Source: Butyrivibrio sp. NC3005 (GTDB lineage: Bacteria; Bacillota; Clostridia; Lachnospirales; Lachnospiraceae). From it: a stretch of DNA of 64,000 nt. Every line of letters starts with the position of its first letter. Within the stretch, counting starts at the first letter, position 1. Shown piece after piece: positions 25,936 through 35,235 of the stretch. The stretch spans positions 62,001-126,000 of the forward strand of contig NZ_AUKC01000005.1 in assembly GCF_000424545.1 (NCBI RefSeq), read 5' to 3'. The position numbers and the translations under genes were made by a program. The notes under the pieces are model-generated. The model worked only from the letters and a program-made list of their open reading frames with translations. It searched no databases and was not told the DNA's origin.

Positions 25936-27690
25936 TCAATTCTTTTCATCAAAGTCTGCATCAGCACTGCTGCCTGTCTGTGATTCATAAATTTCACGAT
26001 AGATTTCATTTCGCTCGAGCAGTTCATTTGGAGTACCAAAATCATTAATCTGACCATTATCCATAATGATAATCCTGTCACAATTCTCTACACTTGATAT
26101 TCGCTGAGCGATTATAAGCTTTGTAGTATTAGGTATTTCGTCATTAAAAGCCTTGCGAATCTTTGCATCTGTAGCTGTATCAACAGCAGATGTTGAATCG
26201 TCAAGAATAAGTATTTTGGGTTTCTTCAAAAGAGCTCTTGCAATACATATACGCTGCTTTTGTCCACCAGAAACATTAGAACCACCCTGTTCAATATGTG
26301 TGTTATATCTTTCTGGCATACGCTCGATAAATTCATCTGCACACGCCATTTGGCATGCTCTTATACATTCTTCTTGCGTAGCATTAGGATCACCCCAACG
26401 AAGATTATCGAGAATTGTTCCGGAAAAAAGCTCGTTTTTCTGCAAAACAACAGAAACCTGATTACGTAGAGTCTCGATATCATAGTCTCTTACGTCAACT
26501 CCTCCAACAGTAACACTACCACTTGTTACATCATAAAGTCTGCTAATAAGATTGACCAAAGATGACTTTGCAGAACCTGTAGCACCTATTATTCCAACAC
26601 TTTCACCCGATTTGATACTCAGGTTAATATTCTTAAGAACAGGCTCTTTTGCCTCTTTTTTATAAGCAAAATCTACATTCTTAAATTCAATTGCTCCATC
26701 TTTTACATCCATAACAGGATTTTCAGGATTTGTAAGCAAGCTTTTTTCGTTAATAACTTCTGCTATACGTCTTACACTGGCTTCTGACATCGTGAGCATT
26801 ACAAAAATCATTGACACCATCATAAGGCTCATAAGAATATTCATACAATATGCAAGAAGACTCATAAGCTGACCTGTTGTAAGACTTCCTGATACTATCA
26901 TGTGCGCACCAATCCATGAAATAAGAAGAATGCATACATTAATTGTAGTTGTCATTACAGGACCTATGCAGGCAAGTCTCATTTCTGCCTTCAAAAACAT
27001 TTCATAGATATTGCCCGCAGCTTTTTTGAACTTATTATTCTCATAATCTTCACGAACATATGCCTTTACTACTCTTATTGCAGAAACATTTTCCTGAACA
27101 CTTTCATTTAGCTGATCATAACGTTCAAATACTTTTTTAAAATATCTTGTAGTAGTAATCATCAAAGTGCCCATGATAATAGAAAGAATAATTACAGCAA
27201 TAAGATAGATACTGGCAATTCTAGCATTAAGATAAAAAGCCAAAATCATAGCAACTATCATGGACATAGGCGCTCTAACAGCCATACTCAAAACCATCAT
27301 AAATGCATTCTGAATATTGGAAACATCCGTCGTAAGTCTTGTTACAAGACCTGATGTAGAAAACTTATCTATGTTAGCAAAAGAAAAAGTCTGGATATTA
27401 TCATGCATAGCCTTTCTAAGATTTCTTGAAAGTCCTGCTGAAGCCTTTGATCTTGTAAGGCCTCCCATGCATCCACAAAAAAGACCAAGAAGTGCTATCC
27501 CAAGCATGAGAATACCGGTTGATGCTATATATCCCATGTCCTTATTACCAATTCCCTCGTCAACAATTTTTCCCATTAATATAGGAATAATCATTTCGCA
27601 GATAACCTCTCCAATCATCCACAAAGGCGATACAATTGCAGTTTTCTTAAATTCTTTTAGCTGTGCTAGTGGTGATAGTAATTCTGACAT
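25936..27690 (-). CDS. ABC exporter subunit (fused permease and ATPase), degenerate-site half
   Basis: 584-aa partner half-transporter. The membrane domain spans about 15-310 and the ATPase about 335-575. Walker A is altered (GATGSAKSS, with Ala at the usual last Gly), the signature VSGGQKQR is intact, and Walker B is ILILDDSTSAVD, with Asp replacing the catalytic Glu. This is the hallmark of the non-hydrolysing site in heterodimeric exporters. The ATG at 27690 has AAAGGAG upstream; an in-frame start 13 codons earlier is less likely. Confidence 0.92.
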   Translation of the reverse strand: MSELLSPLAQLKEFKKTAIVSPLWMIGEVICEMIIPILMGKIVDEGIGNKDMGYIASTGILMLGIALLGLFCGCMGGLTRSKASAGLSRNLRKAMHDNIQTFSFANIDKFSTSGLVTRLTTDVSNIQNAFMMVLSMAVRAPMSMIVAMILAFYLNARIASIYLIAVIILSIIMGTLMITTTRYFKKVFERYDQLNESVQENVSAIRVVKAYVREDYENNKFKKAAGNIYEMFLKAEMRLACIGPVMTTTINVCILLISWIGAHMIVSGSLTTGQLMSLLAYCMNILMSLMMVSMIFVMLTMSEASVRRIAEVINEKSLLTNPENPVMDVKDGAIEFKNVDFAYKKEAKEPVLKNINLSIKSGESVGIIGATGSAKSSLVNLISRLYDVTSGSVTVGGVDVRDYDIETLRNQVSVVLQKNELFSGTILDNLRWGDPNATQEECIRACQMACADEFIERMPERYNTHIEQGGSNVSGGQKQRICIARALLKKPKILILDDSTSAVDTATDAKIRKAFNDEIPNTTKLIIAQRISSVENCDRIIIMDNGQINDFGTPNELLERNEIYREIYESQTGSSADADFDEKN

Positions 27691-27757
27691 TGCAAATTTC
27701 TCCTTTAACCCTCTAATATTGTGTTTCAAACGAAAACATTTAATTTATATGATAGAT

Positions 27758-28255
27758 TTAATAATCTTTCATATTCTCATAAACTCTATCTAAATATTCT
27801 CTTAGTTTAAAAATCTCCTCTTTTGAAAATCCTTTAATCAAATCTTCATCCATATGGTCATGATACTCTTTATTTCTTGCTAAAAGTTCACGTGATTTAT
27901 CAGTTAATTCCAAAAATGAAGACCTATTATCGTCAGGATTTTGATAACGTCTAACCATCTGTTTATCTTCTAGTCTGTTAATCAGACCTACAGCAGTTGG
28001 ATGTTTTATCTGAAGAGCGAAACTAAGTTCTTTCATACTAACAGGATGCTGATTATTGAAGTATAAATACAAAAGCGCTGACATCTGCGAAAAAGTTATG
28101 TCGTCTTTACTAAGCTGCTCATTTAGATGTTTGATAATTTTCTCTTGAATATGCTTAAACTTATGCCCAAGTGGTTCTTTACTTGGATCACGCTTTGGCC
28201 ATTTCGCCCTTAAAGATGCTTCTTTTGAAGATTTTTCATTAGCGCTATTATCCAT
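27758..28255 (-). CDS. MarR-family transcriptional regulator
   Basis: 165 aa winged-helix regulator. The DNA-binding region (about 60-125) includes SMKELSFALQIKHPTAVGLINRLEDKQMVRRYQNPDDNRSSFLELTDKSREL, with the wing phrase DDNRSS typical of MarR. It is the first gene of the operon with two ABC exporter genes and likely represses it. An inverted repeat overlapping the promoter (28287-28325) is the predicted operator. The ATG at 28255 follows GAAAGGGC; an upstream alternative start would place the coding region over the operator. Confidence 0.9.
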   Translation of the reverse strand: MDNSANEKSSKEASLRAKWPKRDPSKEPLGHKFKHIQEKIIKHLNEQLSKDDITFSQMSALLYLYFNNQHPVSMKELSFALQIKHPTAVGLINRLEDKQMVRRYQNPDDNRSSFLELTDKSRELLARNKEYHDHMDEDLIKGFSKEEIFKLREYLDRVYENMKDY

Positions 28256-28286
28256 AAAAAAGCCCTTTCTATAGTTTAAAAAAATA

Positions 28287-28325
28287 CGTAGCATGTTACA
28301 TATTCATGATATGTAGCTTGCTACG
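28287..28325 (-). promoter_or_regulatory. Promoter and palindromic operator of the MarR-ABC operon
   Basis: Two 17-nt arms (28287-28303 and 28309-28325) match at 15 of 17 positions around a 5-nt spacer. On the minus strand, TTGACA (28329-28334), 17 nt and TATCAT (28306-28311) form a near-consensus promoter. The palindrome covers the spacer and the -10 box, so MarR binding would block polymerase. Confidence 0.8.
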
Positions 28326-28375
28326 CATTGTCAAGACTTAATTATTAAAAAAAGAAAAATATATTTATAAATATA

Positions 28376-29512
28376 TTATTTATCAAGCACATCCACATTG
28401 AAACCATTTACTTCAACTCTGTCATCAACTTTAATCACTAAACATTTCTGTCCATCTATTATTCTTGTCTCAACAAGATCTGTTCTTTCAGGATTAACCT
28501 TAATCTCCACATCCGGTGTAACAATCTGAAATTTCTTTGCATTTGCAACATTACTTGCAAGAAGCGGGTAATCTTCATTTGTTCCTGTTACATTTTCATA
28601 ATTCTTCTCAAAGTTTTCCATCTTTTCTGCAGCAACACCGCTTCTTGTAAGAAGATCTTTCATATCTTCCTTTCCTATAGTAAGAGGTGTCTCATCATTC
28701 TCATGATCTTCAATTAACTGCTCAAGATTATTATGAATATTCTTTATCGTCTGATAGCTACCATTATCTCCTATTGTATCTGAAATAATTGCTTCAAAAG
28801 TATCCTTTTGCTCAGGAGCAGACATTGGAGGTCGCCCTCCAAAAAGTGCCTCAACAAATTCAGGCTGAAGATCATCTGGTTTCTTCGTAAAATAAAGCAT
28901 ATTATGGATATCTGTATTTCTATCAATAAAAGCCGGAAAAAGCATTCCTTTTACAGGTCCATCAACAATCCAATCACGGAATCTGTCTTCTATTGAATTC
29001 TTTTCTTCATTATATCCAAGTGCCGCTTTTGATAACTTAACTGGACAAATACTGCATACAACATAGTCATAAACATCATTTGAAGCATCTTCATTTTCCA
29101 AATGATCAGAAGTAACTCCTGGAATATCATAAACAGCATGCACTAAAATAATCAGATAATTCTCAGGATTGACATAATTAGCGATTACTCTATCGTAAAA
29201 CTCATCAACAAAAGAATCATCCTCAAGATGAGTATCACGAAGATGAAGAAGAAAATTCTGAGTACCACCCTCTTCTTCCTGATCAAGTGGAAATTCCAGA
29301 GGAATCAAATTCTTTCCGATAGTTCCTGTAAGAGTATGCTTAAAAATATCAAGATATTTGTACATCTCCTCTTCCGGAATGGTTCCAAAATTTCTTTTAT
29401 CAACCATTACCTTATTCTTTTCGTGATCTACATAACATCCACAAATTCGATCAATCGTGCATCGATCAGGTGAAAACTGTTTCTTAATTTCTACTATCTC
29501 AGCCTTATTCAA
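28376..29512 (-). CDS. DUF4317-family protein
   Basis: 378-aa soluble protein that I recognise as DUF4317, widespread in Clostridia and of unknown function. Characteristic phrases are EIKKQFSPDRCTIDRICGCYVD at the N-terminus and DVYDYVVCSICPVKLSKAALGY near residue 165. There is no signal peptide, membrane helix or obvious catalytic motif. It is preceded by a terminator-like hairpin (29541-29567) and followed by the MarR promoter region, so it is likely monocistronic. Confidence 0.8.
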   Translation of the reverse strand: MNKAEIVEIKKQFSPDRCTIDRICGCYVDHEKNKVMVDKRNFGTIPEEEMYKYLDIFKHTLTGTIGKNLIPLEFPLDQEEEGGTQNFLLHLRDTHLEDDSFVDEFYDRVIANYVNPENYLIILVHAVYDIPGVTSDHLENEDASNDVYDYVVCSICPVKLSKAALGYNEEKNSIEDRFRDWIVDGPVKGMLFPAFIDRNTDIHNMLYFTKKPDDLQPEFVEALFGGRPPMSAPEQKDTFEAIISDTIGDNGSYQTIKNIHNNLEQLIEDHENDETPLTIGKEDMKDLLTRSGVAAEKMENFEKNYENVTGTNEDYPLLASNVANAKKFQIVTPDVEIKVNPERTDLVETRIIDGQKCLVIKVDDRVEVNGFNVDVLDK

Positions 29513-29540
29513 AACGCGCCTCCAATATATATAATAGGAA

Positions 29541-29567
29541 AAACCGCGGTGGAATACATCGCGGTTT
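29541..29567 (-). terminator. Intrinsic terminator after the CheC-like gene
   Basis: An 8-bp stem (AAACCGCG / CGCGGTTT) with an 11-nt loop is followed on the minus strand by TTCCTATTAT; the stem itself ends in T residues. It separates the CheC-like gene from DUF4317. Confidence 0.7.
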
Positions 29568-29661
29568 TGTAGTGATTAAACCTACATATTATTATAGGAA
29601 ACACTTGTAAAAAAATAAAGACCTAATAAACCTGACACTAAACTCTTATAGTACGCTAAAA

Positions 29662-30291
29662 TTATACTTCCTGCAGTTTTTTTGCCTGAAGTTTGGATTC
29701 ACGGAATTTCTCACACATTTCATATGCAAAATCAACCGGATAAAGCTGGACCATCGATGAATCAATAAGATCACCAATCTTCATTCTAAAGTTGACTTTG
29801 ACAAATTTTTCTACGCTGGACTCAAACATCTTTTCAAACGTCTTTACAGACTCAACATCAATTCTTCTAACTTCAGGAGTGCTAATATCAATAGGTATTC
29901 CAAGCATTGATGATAAAGATGTAGCGCTAGAACCCATCATTTGATTCATTGCCTCTGATGCAGCTGAAAGCTGTATTTCTGTGAGTTCGCCTTCTTCAAC
30001 ATTACCTGAACCACCCATCATCAAATCAGTCATACATTTTATATCTTGATCTTTTAAAATAAGGACATTATTCCCTTCAAGCCCGACTATGTAATGAATT
30101 TGGACAAATACACACACATTTTCATAATCATCAAGAGACTGGCTTCGTTTTATAACTTCAACTCTAGGCGTAGTAATATCAACTTCACGATTGACCATCA
30201 TACCTAGAGCAGTTGCAGCATTTCCCATGCTGATATTCGCAACCTCGCCCAGAATATCAATCTGCTCTGGTGTTAATATCTTTTTTTCCAT
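29662..30291 (-). CDS. CheC/FliY-like CheY-P phosphatase
   Basis: 209-aa protein with two CheC-type active-site helices: LGEVANISMGNAATALG (about 14-30) and AASEAMNQMMGSSATSLSS (about 108-126). Each has the E-x2-N pair that hydrolyses phospho-CheY in CheC, CheX and FliY. No CheW-binding or SpoA (FliN) domain is attached, so it is closer to a free-standing CheC than to full FliY. No cheD gene lies beside it. A ribosome site AAAGGAG precedes the ATG. Confidence 0.85.
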   Translation of the reverse strand: MEKKILTPEQIDILGEVANISMGNAATALGMMVNREVDITTPRVEVIKRSQSLDDYENVCVFVQIHYIVGLEGNNVLILKDQDIKCMTDLMMGGSGNVEEGELTEIQLSAASEAMNQMMGSSATSLSSMLGIPIDISTPEVRRIDVESVKTFEKMFESSVEKFVKVNFRMKIGDLIDSSMVQLYPVDFAYEMCEKFRESKLQAKKLQEV

Positions 30292-30857
30292 GAAACGAAC
30301 TCCTTTCGAAGATGAAAAATGAACAAATATTTGTCAATAAGAAATATAAGTCTTTGTAAATAATGCTCAATTTTTAAACTATATCATTTTACTTAAACGA
30401 TATTTAACAACCGCGCAAACTATACATAGTCAAAAACAATCAATATTGCTAATTTTCATGCATTTTATACTAAAAAATGCATGACTTTTTATGATTATTT
30501 TTGATTGATTTTGATTATTTATAGTGTTACGATAATTATGAGGTAGGATAGTACCTTCGTAAATGTTATTTCAAGTAATCACAAGTTTACACTAGATATA
30601 TCGGAAAAATGCTATGAATGCTGAATAGATATCTATGTTTTTTTATACTTTTATAAAAATCATAGATTTTTGTCACTGCGTTCCAAAAACCACGCAAACT
30701 GGCCATTTAAAAAGACTTCGCCTTGGATCAGTTTTCCGCTTGACTTTTGTTCTCACGAAACTCGCAGTAAATACGAATTTCTGAACTAAATTAATGGAAA
30801 CCTATATTTTTTTCAGCATTTTTTCGATATATAAAGAGAACTGATAGAGGATTAATT
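30292..30857. other. 566-bp noncoding region between the CheC-like gene and fruR
   Basis: No gene is seen. It holds a 10-bp-stem palindrome (30457-30483, CATGCATTTT / AAAATGCATG), an A/T tract with repeated GATTATTT and GATTGATT units (30493-30520), and one copy of the dispersed repeat (30662-30786), which ends about 70 nt before fruR. Promoters for both divergent genes must be here, but none is close to consensus. Confidence 0.6.
30662..30786 (-). repeat. Dispersed repeat, copy 1 (diverged)
   Basis: About 125 bp matching the copies at 42978, 43120 (opposite orientation) and 52643 (same orientation). Shared blocks on the plus strand include ATAGATTTTTGTCACT, CGCAAACTGGCCATTTAAAAA, CTTGACTTTTGTTCTCACG and AAACTCGCAGTAAAT. 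It lacks the GTGACAAGAAGTCATA end and has mismatches in the hairpin arms, so it is the most decayed copy. Confidence 0.9.
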
Positions 30858-31598
30858 ATGTTGACACAAGAAAGACGTGACATTATCACCAATATCATTA
30901 ATGAACGCAAGGCCGTTACTGTTGCAGAGCTTGTTGACGAACTCGATACATCTGCTGCAACTATACGACGCGACCTTACCGAACTTGCTAGAATGCATAA
31001 AATCCAAAAAGTTTTTGGTGGAGCAACCAGCATCAGTGACATAACAACTCACGAAGATGCCGTGAATGAAAAATTACAAAAAAATGTGCAAGCCAAAGAT
31101 AAGATAAGCCGCTATGCTGCTTCCCTTATACAAGATGGTGATTTTGTGTATATAGATTCCGGCACCACTACTCTCAAGCTTATTGATTACATTGAAAATC
31201 GAAATGCCCGTTATATTACAAATGGTATCGTGCATGCCAAAAAACTGATTGAACGCCATCTTCCTACAATGATAATAGGCGGAAGAGTCAAGGAATCAAC
31301 AGAAGCTATTGTTGGTCCTGACTGCGTCGAATACATCAGAAGATATCACTTTACTAAAGCGTTCATGGGCACAAATGGAATCTCGACATCTGCAGGTTTC
31401 ACTACACCAGACGTTGATGAAGCAATGGTTAAGTCAGAGGCAATTCGTCATACTTATATGACTTATATTCTGGCTGACAGCTCAAAATTTGACAAAGTCA
31501 GCTCTGTTACATTTGCTGAACTTCCTTCCTGTTGCATCATCACAAATAAGGAACCTGAGAAAAAATTTATAAATGAAACAGTAATCAAGTATTTTTAA
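30858..31598 (+). CDS. fruR: FruR, DeoR-family regulator of the fructose operon
   Basis: 246-aa DeoR regulator. The N-terminal helix-turn-helix (about 6-57: RRDIITNIINERKAVTVAELVDELDTSAATIRRDLTELARMHKIQKVFGGA) is followed by the DeoR sensor domain with DSGTTTLKLID, a sugar-phosphate-binding phrase, near 100-110. It is first in the order fruR-fruK-fruA seen in many Firmicutes and is expected to repress the operon and respond to fructose 1-phosphate or a related sugar phosphate. Confidence 0.9.
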   Translation: MLTQERRDIITNIINERKAVTVAELVDELDTSAATIRRDLTELARMHKIQKVFGGATSISDITTHEDAVNEKLQKNVQAKDKISRYAASLIQDGDFVYIDSGTTTLKLIDYIENRNARYITNGIVHAKKLIERHLPTMIIGGRVKESTEAIVGPDCVEYIRRYHFTKAFMGTNGISTSAGFTTPDVDEAMVKSEAIRHTYMTYILADSSKFDKVSSVTFAELPSCCIITNKEPEKKFINETVIKYF

Positions 31599-31634
31599 TA
31601 TTTGATTTCTATATAGTAAGAAAGGAGTCTTTTT

Positions 31635-32543
31635 ATGATCTATACTGTAACATTCAATCCAGCTCTTGATTATGTAGTTCATATGTCAAAAGACCTTGTT
31701 CCAGGAATCACTAACCGTTCAGATTCCGAGGAGATTTATTTCGGCGGAAAGGGCATAAATGTTTCTACAGTTTTAAGTGAACTTGGTCTTAACAGCACAG
31801 CACTTGGCTTTGTTGCAGGCTTTACAGGAAGAGCTATTGAAGATGGAGTTAATAAATCTGGAATTAATGCTGACTTTATTCATCTTCCGGAAGGAAATTC
31901 ACGTATAAACGTAAAAATCAAAGCATCTGACGAAACTGAGGTTAACTGTCAGGGACCGGCAATTCCGAAGGAATGTCTTGATATGCTTTTTGCTAAACTT
32001 GATACACTTGTAAATGGAGATACACTTGTTTTGGCAGGAAGTATTCCATCCTCTTTACCAGATAATATTTATGAAAAAATCCTTGAAAGGCTTGACAAAA
32101 GAGGTGTTAATTTTGTGGTTGATGCTACAAGAGATTTGCTTCTTAATGTTCTTAAGTATCATCCATTCCTTATTAAGCCTAATAAGCAGGAACTTGGTGA
32201 AATGTTTAATGTCGAAATAGACACTGATGATGACATTGAAAAATATGCCAAGAAGCTTCAGGAAAAAGGTGCAAGAAATGTTCTTATAAGCATGGCTGGT
32301 GAAGGTTCTATGTTAATCACAGAAGACGGACAAAGACTTCGCCAAGGCGTTTGCAAAGGAAAAGTTAAAAATTCCGTTGGCGCAGGTGATTCCATGGTGG
32401 CAGGTTTTATTGCCGGCTATGAGAAGAGTAAAGATTATCAGGTAGCACTTAATACCGGAACCGCTGCAGGTGGGGCTACAGCATTTTCTGACGGACTTGC
32501 AACAGCAGAGCTGATTGATAAACTTTATAAAACTCTTATCTAA
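31635..32543 (+). CDS. fruK: FruK, 1-phosphofructokinase
   Basis: PfkB-family kinase converting fructose 1-phosphate to fructose 1,6-bisphosphate. The N-terminal phrase TVTFNPALDYVVHM, the glycine-rich GGKGINVSTVLSELG (about 36-50) and the C-terminal PfkB signature VGAGDSMVAGFIAGY, with the catalytic Asp near residue 251, are all present. At 302 aa it is normal. GAAAGGAG precedes the ATG. It lies between the regulator and the permease gene. Confidence 0.95.
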   Translation: MIYTVTFNPALDYVVHMSKDLVPGITNRSDSEEIYFGGKGINVSTVLSELGLNSTALGFVAGFTGRAIEDGVNKSGINADFIHLPEGNSRINVKIKASDETEVNCQGPAIPKECLDMLFAKLDTLVNGDTLVLAGSIPSSLPDNIYEKILERLDKRGVNFVVDATRDLLLNVLKYHPFLIKPNKQELGEMFNVEIDTDDDIEKYAKKLQEKGARNVLISMAGEGSMLITEDGQRLRQGVCKGKVKNSVGAGDSMVAGFIAGYEKSKDYQVALNTGTAAGGATAFSDGLATAELIDKLYKTLI

Positions 32544-32666
32544 TATGATACAAGTATCATAAAACTTTTTAATTCAAATCAAAACATTTTTTTCGCTTCG
32601 GACATATGTGTTTGTAATATTGTTAATCAATATTTATATAAAGCAAACGAAAGGGTAGGTATTAGT

Positions 32667-34694
32667 ATGAAAATTTCAGAGTTTCTTAATCCTCAGGGTA
32701 TCAAACTCAAAATGTCATTAGCTGATCAAAATTCAGCTATTGATGAACTAATCGCTCTCCATGAATCATGCGGTAATTTAAATAATGCGGCAGTATTCAA
32801 GGACGCGATTTTAGCCCGTGAAGCCAAAGGTTCTACAGCAATTGGCATGGGTATTGCTGTTCCTCATGGCAAATCAGCTTCTGTTAAAAAGGCTGGTTTA
32901 GCAGCAATCACATGTCCTGACGGTGTTGATTACAAATCTCTTGACGGCAAACCTGCAAAACTTCTTTTCATGATAGCAGCTCCAGAAGGTGGTGCTGATA
33001 CTCATCTTGAAGTGTTGTCCAAGCTTATGACAATGCTTATGGATGCAAATTTTACTCAGAAACTCATTGCAGCTAACTCTGTTGATGAATTTATGAAAAT
33101 AATTGATGATAAAGAAGCTGAAAAGGATAAAGAAAAAGCAGGTGCACAGGCTCAGAATTCCTCTTCTATAAAGATTGTTGGTGTAACAGCTTGTCCTACA
33201 GGTATCGCTCATACATTCATGGCAGCTGAAGCTCTTGAACAGGCCGCAAAAGAAAAGAACATCACTATCAAAGTAGAGACAGATGGTCAGGGTGGTGCAA
33301 AAAATGTTCTTACTGCTTCTGACATCTCAAATGCTGACGTTGTTATCGTTGCTGTTGACCGTAACGTTGAAATGGCAAGATTCGATGGCAAGAAAGTTAT
33401 AAAAGCTTCTACAAAGGATGCTATTCATGGCGCAGCTAATCTTATTGATAAAGCTGTTAAAGGTGACGCTCCAGTATACCATCATGAAGGCGGCAGCACT
33501 GAAAGTGCAAGTTTTGGTGATGACGAAACACTTGGAAGAAAGTTCTATAAGCACCTTATGAATGGTGTTACACATATGCTTCCATTCGTTATCGGCGGTG
33601 GTATCCTTGTTGCAATTGCATTCCTTATTGATACTATCTGCGGATTTGGTGAAACAGGTGGCGGAAACTTTGGTAGCATGACTCCTGCTTCTGCACTTCT
33701 TAAGTACATCGGCGGACTTGCTATGGGTCTTATGGTACCTGTACTTGCAGGTTTCATCGGTGAATCAATTGCAGATCGTCCAGGTCTTGCTGTTGGTTTT
33801 GCAGGTGGTCTTCTTGCAGCTAATGGTAATGCATTATTTGCTGATTACATTGAAAGATGGGGCGGCGAAGGAAGCCTTTCAGGTTTTAGTGAATTTATTT
33901 CCAAGTTCGGTTTCCAGGGCAAAGGTAACACAGTATCTGGTTTCCTTGGCGGTATTGCCGCTGGTTTCCTAGCTGGAGCTATCATTATTTTACTTAGAAA
34001 GCTTTGTTCAGGATTCCCTAAATCACTTGAAGGAATTAAGTCAATCCTCATCTACCCATTATGTGGTATTTTCCTTATGGGTATTGTAATGTGCTTCGTT
34101 CTTAATCCTTTCATCGGATTTGTAAATACAAGCCTTTCTACAATGCTTAATTCTCTGTACGAAGCAAATGCTATTGCTGTTCTCGGACTTGTTCTTGGAG
34201 CAATGATGGCAATTGATATGGGTGGTCCTATTAATAAGGCTGCTTACGTATTCGGTACAGGTATGCTTGCACAGGCAGCACTTGATCCTTCTGTTGAGCA
34301 GGTTGCATGGATTTCAATGGCAGCTATCATGGTAGGTGGTATGGTTCCTCCAGTAGGTATCGCACTTGCATGTAAGTTGTTCCCTAAGAAGTTCACAAAC
34401 GAAGAACAGGAAACATGGATTACAAACATTATAATGGGTGCTTCCTTCATTACTGAAGGCGCTATCCCATTTGCAGCAGGTGATCCTATTCACATTATTC
34501 CAGCAACACTTGTTGGTTCTGGTGTAGCAGGTCTTCTTTCCGCACTCTTTAAGTGCACACTTAAAGCTCCTCATGGCGGTGTATTCGTATTTGCTACAGT
34601 AGGCAATCCACTTCTTTACATCATTGCATGGGCTATTGGTTCTGTAATTACATGTGTACTTATCGGAATGCTCAGAAAGGACAGACAGAAATAA
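32667..34694 (+). CDS. fruA: FruA, fructose PTS enzyme IIABC
   Basis: 675-aa phosphotransferase permease that imports fructose as fructose 1-phosphate. Domain order is IIA (1-150; phospho-His67 in AVPHGK), a linker, IIB (168-270; phospho-Cys176 in VTACPTGIAHTFMA), then a membrane IIC domain (about 295-670) with IGGGILVAIAF and PINKAAYVFGTG. The IIA-IIB-IIC order is typical of Firmicute FruA. A 123-nt spacer after fruK holds only a ribosome site and no terminator. Confidence 0.95.
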   Translation: MKISEFLNPQGIKLKMSLADQNSAIDELIALHESCGNLNNAAVFKDAILAREAKGSTAIGMGIAVPHGKSASVKKAGLAAITCPDGVDYKSLDGKPAKLLFMIAAPEGGADTHLEVLSKLMTMLMDANFTQKLIAANSVDEFMKIIDDKEAEKDKEKAGAQAQNSSSIKIVGVTACPTGIAHTFMAAEALEQAAKEKNITIKVETDGQGGAKNVLTASDISNADVVIVAVDRNVEMARFDGKKVIKASTKDAIHGAANLIDKAVKGDAPVYHHEGGSTESASFGDDETLGRKFYKHLMNGVTHMLPFVIGGGILVAIAFLIDTICGFGETGGGNFGSMTPASALLKYIGGLAMGLMVPVLAGFIGESIADRPGLAVGFAGGLLAANGNALFADYIERWGGEGSLSGFSEFISKFGFQGKGNTVSGFLGGIAAGFLAGAIIILLRKLCSGFPKSLEGIKSILIYPLCGIFLMGIVMCFVLNPFIGFVNTSLSTMLNSLYEANAIAVLGLVLGAMMAIDMGGPINKAAYVFGTGMLAQAALDPSVEQVAWISMAAIMVGGMVPPVGIALACKLFPKKFTNEEQETWITNIIMGASFITEGAIPFAAGDPIHIIPATLVGSGVAGLLSALFKCTLKAPHGGVFVFATVGNPLLYIIAWAIGSVITCVLIGMLRKDRQK

Positions 34695-34709
34695 TAAGTT
34701 CTTTCTGTT

Positions 34710-34821
34710 TATCGACTAGTGCTAGAAAGATATTTCTATAATAAGCCGATAAAAAATATATAATTTATTTTAATAATGTTTTATACATTAGCGCCTAGTG
34801 TACTGTCAAAGGTACACTGGG
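34710..34821 (+). promoter_or_regulatory. Hairpins in the fruA-ptsH spacer
   Basis: The 196-nt spacer contains TTATCG/CGATAA arms (about 34716-34752) followed by six A residues, and a second stem CCTAGTGTAC/GTACACTGGG (34794-34803 with 34812-34821). Neither is followed by a strong T-run. They may attenuate or process fruA-ptsH read-through; a separate ptsH promoter could lie here too, but none is clear. Confidence 0.4.
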
Positions 34822-34890
34822 TATTTAGTACTTAATACAATAAGTCAAATAATAATTCATATTTTTTTAATTTAAAGGAGGATTTAATCC

Positions 34891-35154
34891 ATGGTTTCAG
34901 AAAAAGTTACAGTAGTAAATGCAGAGGGTATGCACATGCGTCCGGCTAGCCTTTTAAGCCAGACTCTTACACCTTTCACTGCTGATGTAAAGGTTGTTTT
35001 CAATGGAACAGAGTTCGATGCAAAGTCAGTTATGATGCTTATGAGTGCATGCATTAAATGCGGTGCTGAAATCGAAATCAAAGCTGATGGACCAGACGAA
35101 AAGGAAGCTCTTGCTAAAGCTGTTGATCTTGTAAAGAGCGGTCTTGGTGACTAA
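34891..35154 (+). CDS. ptsH: HPr, phosphocarrier protein of the PTS
   Basis: 87-aa general PTS phosphocarrier. The phosphoryl-accepting His15 lies in AEGMHMRPAS. Ser46, the HPr-kinase site used for catabolite control, is conserved in AKSVMMLMSA. This suggests a CcpA/HPr(Ser-P) regulatory route as in other Firmicutes. A strong AAAGGAGG precedes the ATG. It is followed by ptsI, making the pair of general PTS proteins next to the fructose-specific genes. Confidence 0.96.
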   Translation: MVSEKVTVVNAEGMHMRPASLLSQTLTPFTADVKVVFNGTEFDAKSVMMLMSACIKCGAEIEIKADGPDEKEALAKAVDLVKSGLGD

Positions 35155-35177
35155 TTTTTTGATACATAAACTTGTTT

Positions 35178-35200
35178 GCTGATGCATTTTTTGCATCAGC
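35178..35200 (+). other. Hairpin between ptsH and ptsI
   Basis: A perfect 9-bp stem (GCTGATGCA / TGCATCAGC) with a T5 loop lies 23 nt after the ptsH stop. No T-run follows, so it is more likely an mRNA-stabilising or processing hairpin than a terminator. Confidence 0.55.
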
Positions 35201-35235
35201 ATGAATTTAGAATATATTTCTCACAGGAGGTGTAT

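Noticed and set aside
25480-25983. 167-codon open frame on the plus strand
   Set aside because: Antisense to the ABC exporter gene; composition unlike real proteins.
35178-35200. Terminator between ptsH and ptsI
   Set aside because: The stem is perfect but no T-run follows on the plus strand, and ptsI needs transcription through it.
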